Assembly (NCBI RefSeq): GCF_017115085.1
Contig: NZ_JABXKJ010000251.1
Span: forward strand, 1 to 35,310
From: Nostoc sp. NMS7
GTDB taxonomy: Bacteria > Cyanobacteriota > Cyanobacteriia > Cyanobacteriales > Nostocaceae
Length of the DNA: 35,310 bases
Reading direction: 5' to 3'
Position 1 is the first letter of the stretch. Each line of letters starts with the position of its first letter. A program made the position numbers and the translations under genes. The notes beneath the pieces were generated by a model that saw nothing but the letters and a program-made list of their open reading frames with translations, had not been told where the DNA came from and did no database searches. Positions 33,968-35,310 of the stretch are shown here, one piece after another.

Positions 33968-34873
33968 ATGCTACCTCACACGCTGAAATACGCTTACTTC
34001 CCCGGTTGTGTTGCTCAAGGCGCTTGTCGGGAACTTTACCAGTCAACTCAAGCGCTTACCCAAGCATTGGGCATTGAATTGGTTGAACTTAAAAAAGCTG
34101 CTTGCTGTGGTTCTGGCACATTTAAAGAAGATTCCCAACTGCTAGAAGATACAGTCAACGCCAGAAATATTGCCCTAGCAGAAGAATTAAATCTGCCCTT
34201 ACTTACCCATTGCAGCACTTGTCAAGGTGTTATTGGTCACGTCAACGAACACTTGAAAGAATGTCAGACAACTAACCCTGCCTACATTGAACAGGTTAAT
34301 GGCTTGCTGCATAAAGAAGGCTGTTCGCCTTATCGCGGCAGTACTGAGGTTAAACATCTTCTCTACGCCTTGGTAACAGATTACGGTTTAGAGGAAATTA
34401 CCAAACGTGTCACCCGGAAGTTGACTGGATTAAAATGTGCGGCTTTTTATGGCTGTTATCTCCTCCGCGCTCAAAAATCTATGCCTTATGATGACCCTTT
34501 CCAACCGGAAGCGATGGAAAATATGTTTCGGGCGGTGGGTGCAACACCAATTTATTACCGAGGACGGACACAATGTTGTGGTTGGCCGCTTTCTAGTTAT
34601 GCCACTACCGAATCTTTCAAGATGGCGGGGATGCATATTCAGGACGCTTTGGCATCTGGTGCTGACTGTATAGTTACGCCTTGTCCTTTGTGCCACTTAA
34701 ATTTAGATTCGCGTCAGCCAGAGGTAGAAAAGGTGATTGAACAGAAGCTAGGTTTACCAGTGTTGCATTTACCCCAGTTGATTGCTTTAGCACTTGGGGT
34801 TAGTCCCAAAGAACTGGGTTTAGAACGTCACATTGTTTCCACAAAGCCAGTGCTGGATAAATTAGGATTTTAG
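33968..34873 (+). CDS. HdrB/SdhE-like double-CCG iron-sulfur protein
   Basis: 301 residues with two CCG domains: C14, C46-C47, C82xxC85 and C163, C203-C204, C239xxC242 (FPGC ... ACCGSG ... CSTC; YGCYLLR ... QCCGWP ... CPLC). In methanogen HdrB such motifs bind noncubane [4Fe-4S] clusters, and in type E succinate:quinone reductases the related SdhE subunit links the SdhAB pair to the membrane. Cyanobacteria lack heterodisulfide metabolism, so a role as an anchor or electron-transfer partner of succinate dehydrogenase, or of a related quinone-linked complex, is the more likely inference. Both cysteine sets are complete. No transmembrane helix is seen; amphipathic helices are possible. No sdhA or sdhB is in the window. 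It is followed by an inverted-repeat element. Confidence 0.85.
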   Translation: MLPHTLKYAYFPGCVAQGACRELYQSTQALTQALGIELVELKKAACCGSGTFKEDSQLLEDTVNARNIALAEELNLPLLTHCSTCQGVIGHVNEHLKECQTTNPAYIEQVNGLLHKEGCSPYRGSTEVKHLLYALVTDYGLEEITKRVTRKLTGLKCAAFYGCYLLRAQKSMPYDDPFQPEAMENMFRAVGATPIYYRGRTQCCGWPLSSYATTESFKMAGMHIQDALASGADCIVTPCPLCHLNLDSRQPEVEKVIEQKLGLPVLHLPQLIALALGVSPKELGLERHIVSTKPVLDKLGF

Positions 34874-34888
34874 TTTATGGAGTACAAG

Positions 34889-35119
34889 GTAGAGGCACAA
34901 CAATATTTATGCGTGTCAAATTAAGCTAAAACACGCAATTTCCCATAGTTTTAGATCCCCCAACCCCCGCAAATTGGGGGCAAAAGATTCTAGTTCCCCC
35001 TTTTTTAAGGGGGGTTAGGGGGGATTGAAAATCTAGGCAGTACATCGAAAAACCTCAAATGATTATCAAACAAGGCTTTCACCTTAAGTTGACACCAACG
35101 AAGAATGTTGTGCCTCTAC
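34889..35119. mobile_element. 231-bp element with 14-bp perfect inverted ends
   Basis: GTAGAGGCACAACA at 34889-34902 is exactly inverted at 35106-35119. Inside is a second inverted repeat (ATCCCCCAACCCCC near 34955 against GGGGGGTTAGGGGGGAT at 35009-35025) with a CCCCCTTTTTTAAGGGGG core. There is no coding capacity. It resembles a non-autonomous or hairpin-type element of Nostoc genomes. Confidence 0.6.
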
Positions 35120-35154
35120 GAATTGTGTGTACTATAGGAAATTCTCCAAGTTTC

Positions 35155-35310
35155 GAGTTCTGAGCTTGAAGTTCGGAGTTCTGAGTTTGAAGTTCGGAGT
35201 TCTGAGCTTGAAGTTCGGAGTTCTGAGCTTGAAGTTCGGAGTTCTGAGCTTGAAGTTCCGAGTTCTGAAGCTGAAGTTTCGAGTTCTGAGCTTGAAGTTC
35301 CGAGTTCTGA
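35155..35310. repeat. 21-bp minisatellite, seven full copies and running off the window
   Basis: Exact 21-bp period from 35155; each unit starts GAGTTCTGAGCTTGAAGTTC with small changes. Seven units plus nine bases are visible. It is read as SSELEVR or VLSLKFG on the + strand. On the minus strand it is open from the window edge to a TAG at 35116-35118 (SSELRT-like units). Simple intergenic satellite is more likely than coding, but the window end prevents a decision. Confidence 0.85.

Noticed and set aside
35155..35310. CRISPR array
   Set aside because: The 21-bp units are contiguous with no spacers, so this is a tandem satellite.

Overview
The window looks like chromosomal DNA of a filamentous, probably heterocyst-forming cyanobacterium of the Nostoc/Anabaena/Calothrix group. 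The evidence is the very frequent HIP1 octamer GCGATCGC, runs of tandem heptamers, many small dispersed palindromic repeats (one lying in frame inside a gene), a giant Ser/Thr-kinase/ATPase/histidine-kinase protein of a type common in these bacteria, and cyanobacterial versions of ccs1, ccdA, acpP-fabF-tkt and the SRP RNA. The species cannot be named from sequence alone.

Left region (1-8630, + strand). This is the 3' part of a contractile-injection-system (eCIS, phage-tail-like) locus: two baseplate-assembly (gp6/J-like) genes, a tail protein carrying a beta-helix-like part, and a DUF6519-type protein, packed with 4-nt overlaps or about 10-nt gaps. Both baseplate genes are broken as written. 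The first has a one-base deletion near 320. The second has lost its central FGDG-bearing part at a frame-shifting junction near 3216. The two downstream genes are intact. The locus is therefore either decaying in this strain or carries assembly errors.

Debris and housekeeping (8631-11600). A scrap zone holds a HIP1-bearing direct repeat, a fragment resembling a DUF1998 helicase C-terminus, and an antitoxin-like pseudogene. It is followed by a YciI-like gene, the SRP RNA (ffs), a phasin-like coiled-coil gene, a cyanobacterial Cys-rich small protein and queF.

Surface and secretion block (11600-18510, genes on - strand). An RTX-like small protein overlaps by one base (TAATG) a 1162-residue two-partner-secretion adhesin. 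Upstream lies a 1.2-kb non-coding stretch with a 311-bp TA-flanked MITE-like element, a perfect palindrome and a candidate small RNA. A solitary pstS with a TTG start follows.

Centre (18680-28920). ccdA-ccs1 (System II cytochrome c maturation) are divergent from a 2361-residue kinase/ATPase/GAF/PAS/histidine-kinase/receiver protein whose kinase DFG motif reads HFG. Next comes a Uma2-family nuclease with an in-frame 24-nt repeat insertion.

Right region (28921-35310). The order on the minus strand is acpP, fabF, tkt, with repeats between them. An HdrB/SdhE-like double-CCG protein lies on the + strand. The window ends in a 231-bp inverted-repeat element and a 21-bp minisatellite that runs off the edge. 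A 143-bp repeat unit occurs at both about 17.0 kb and 29.2 kb.
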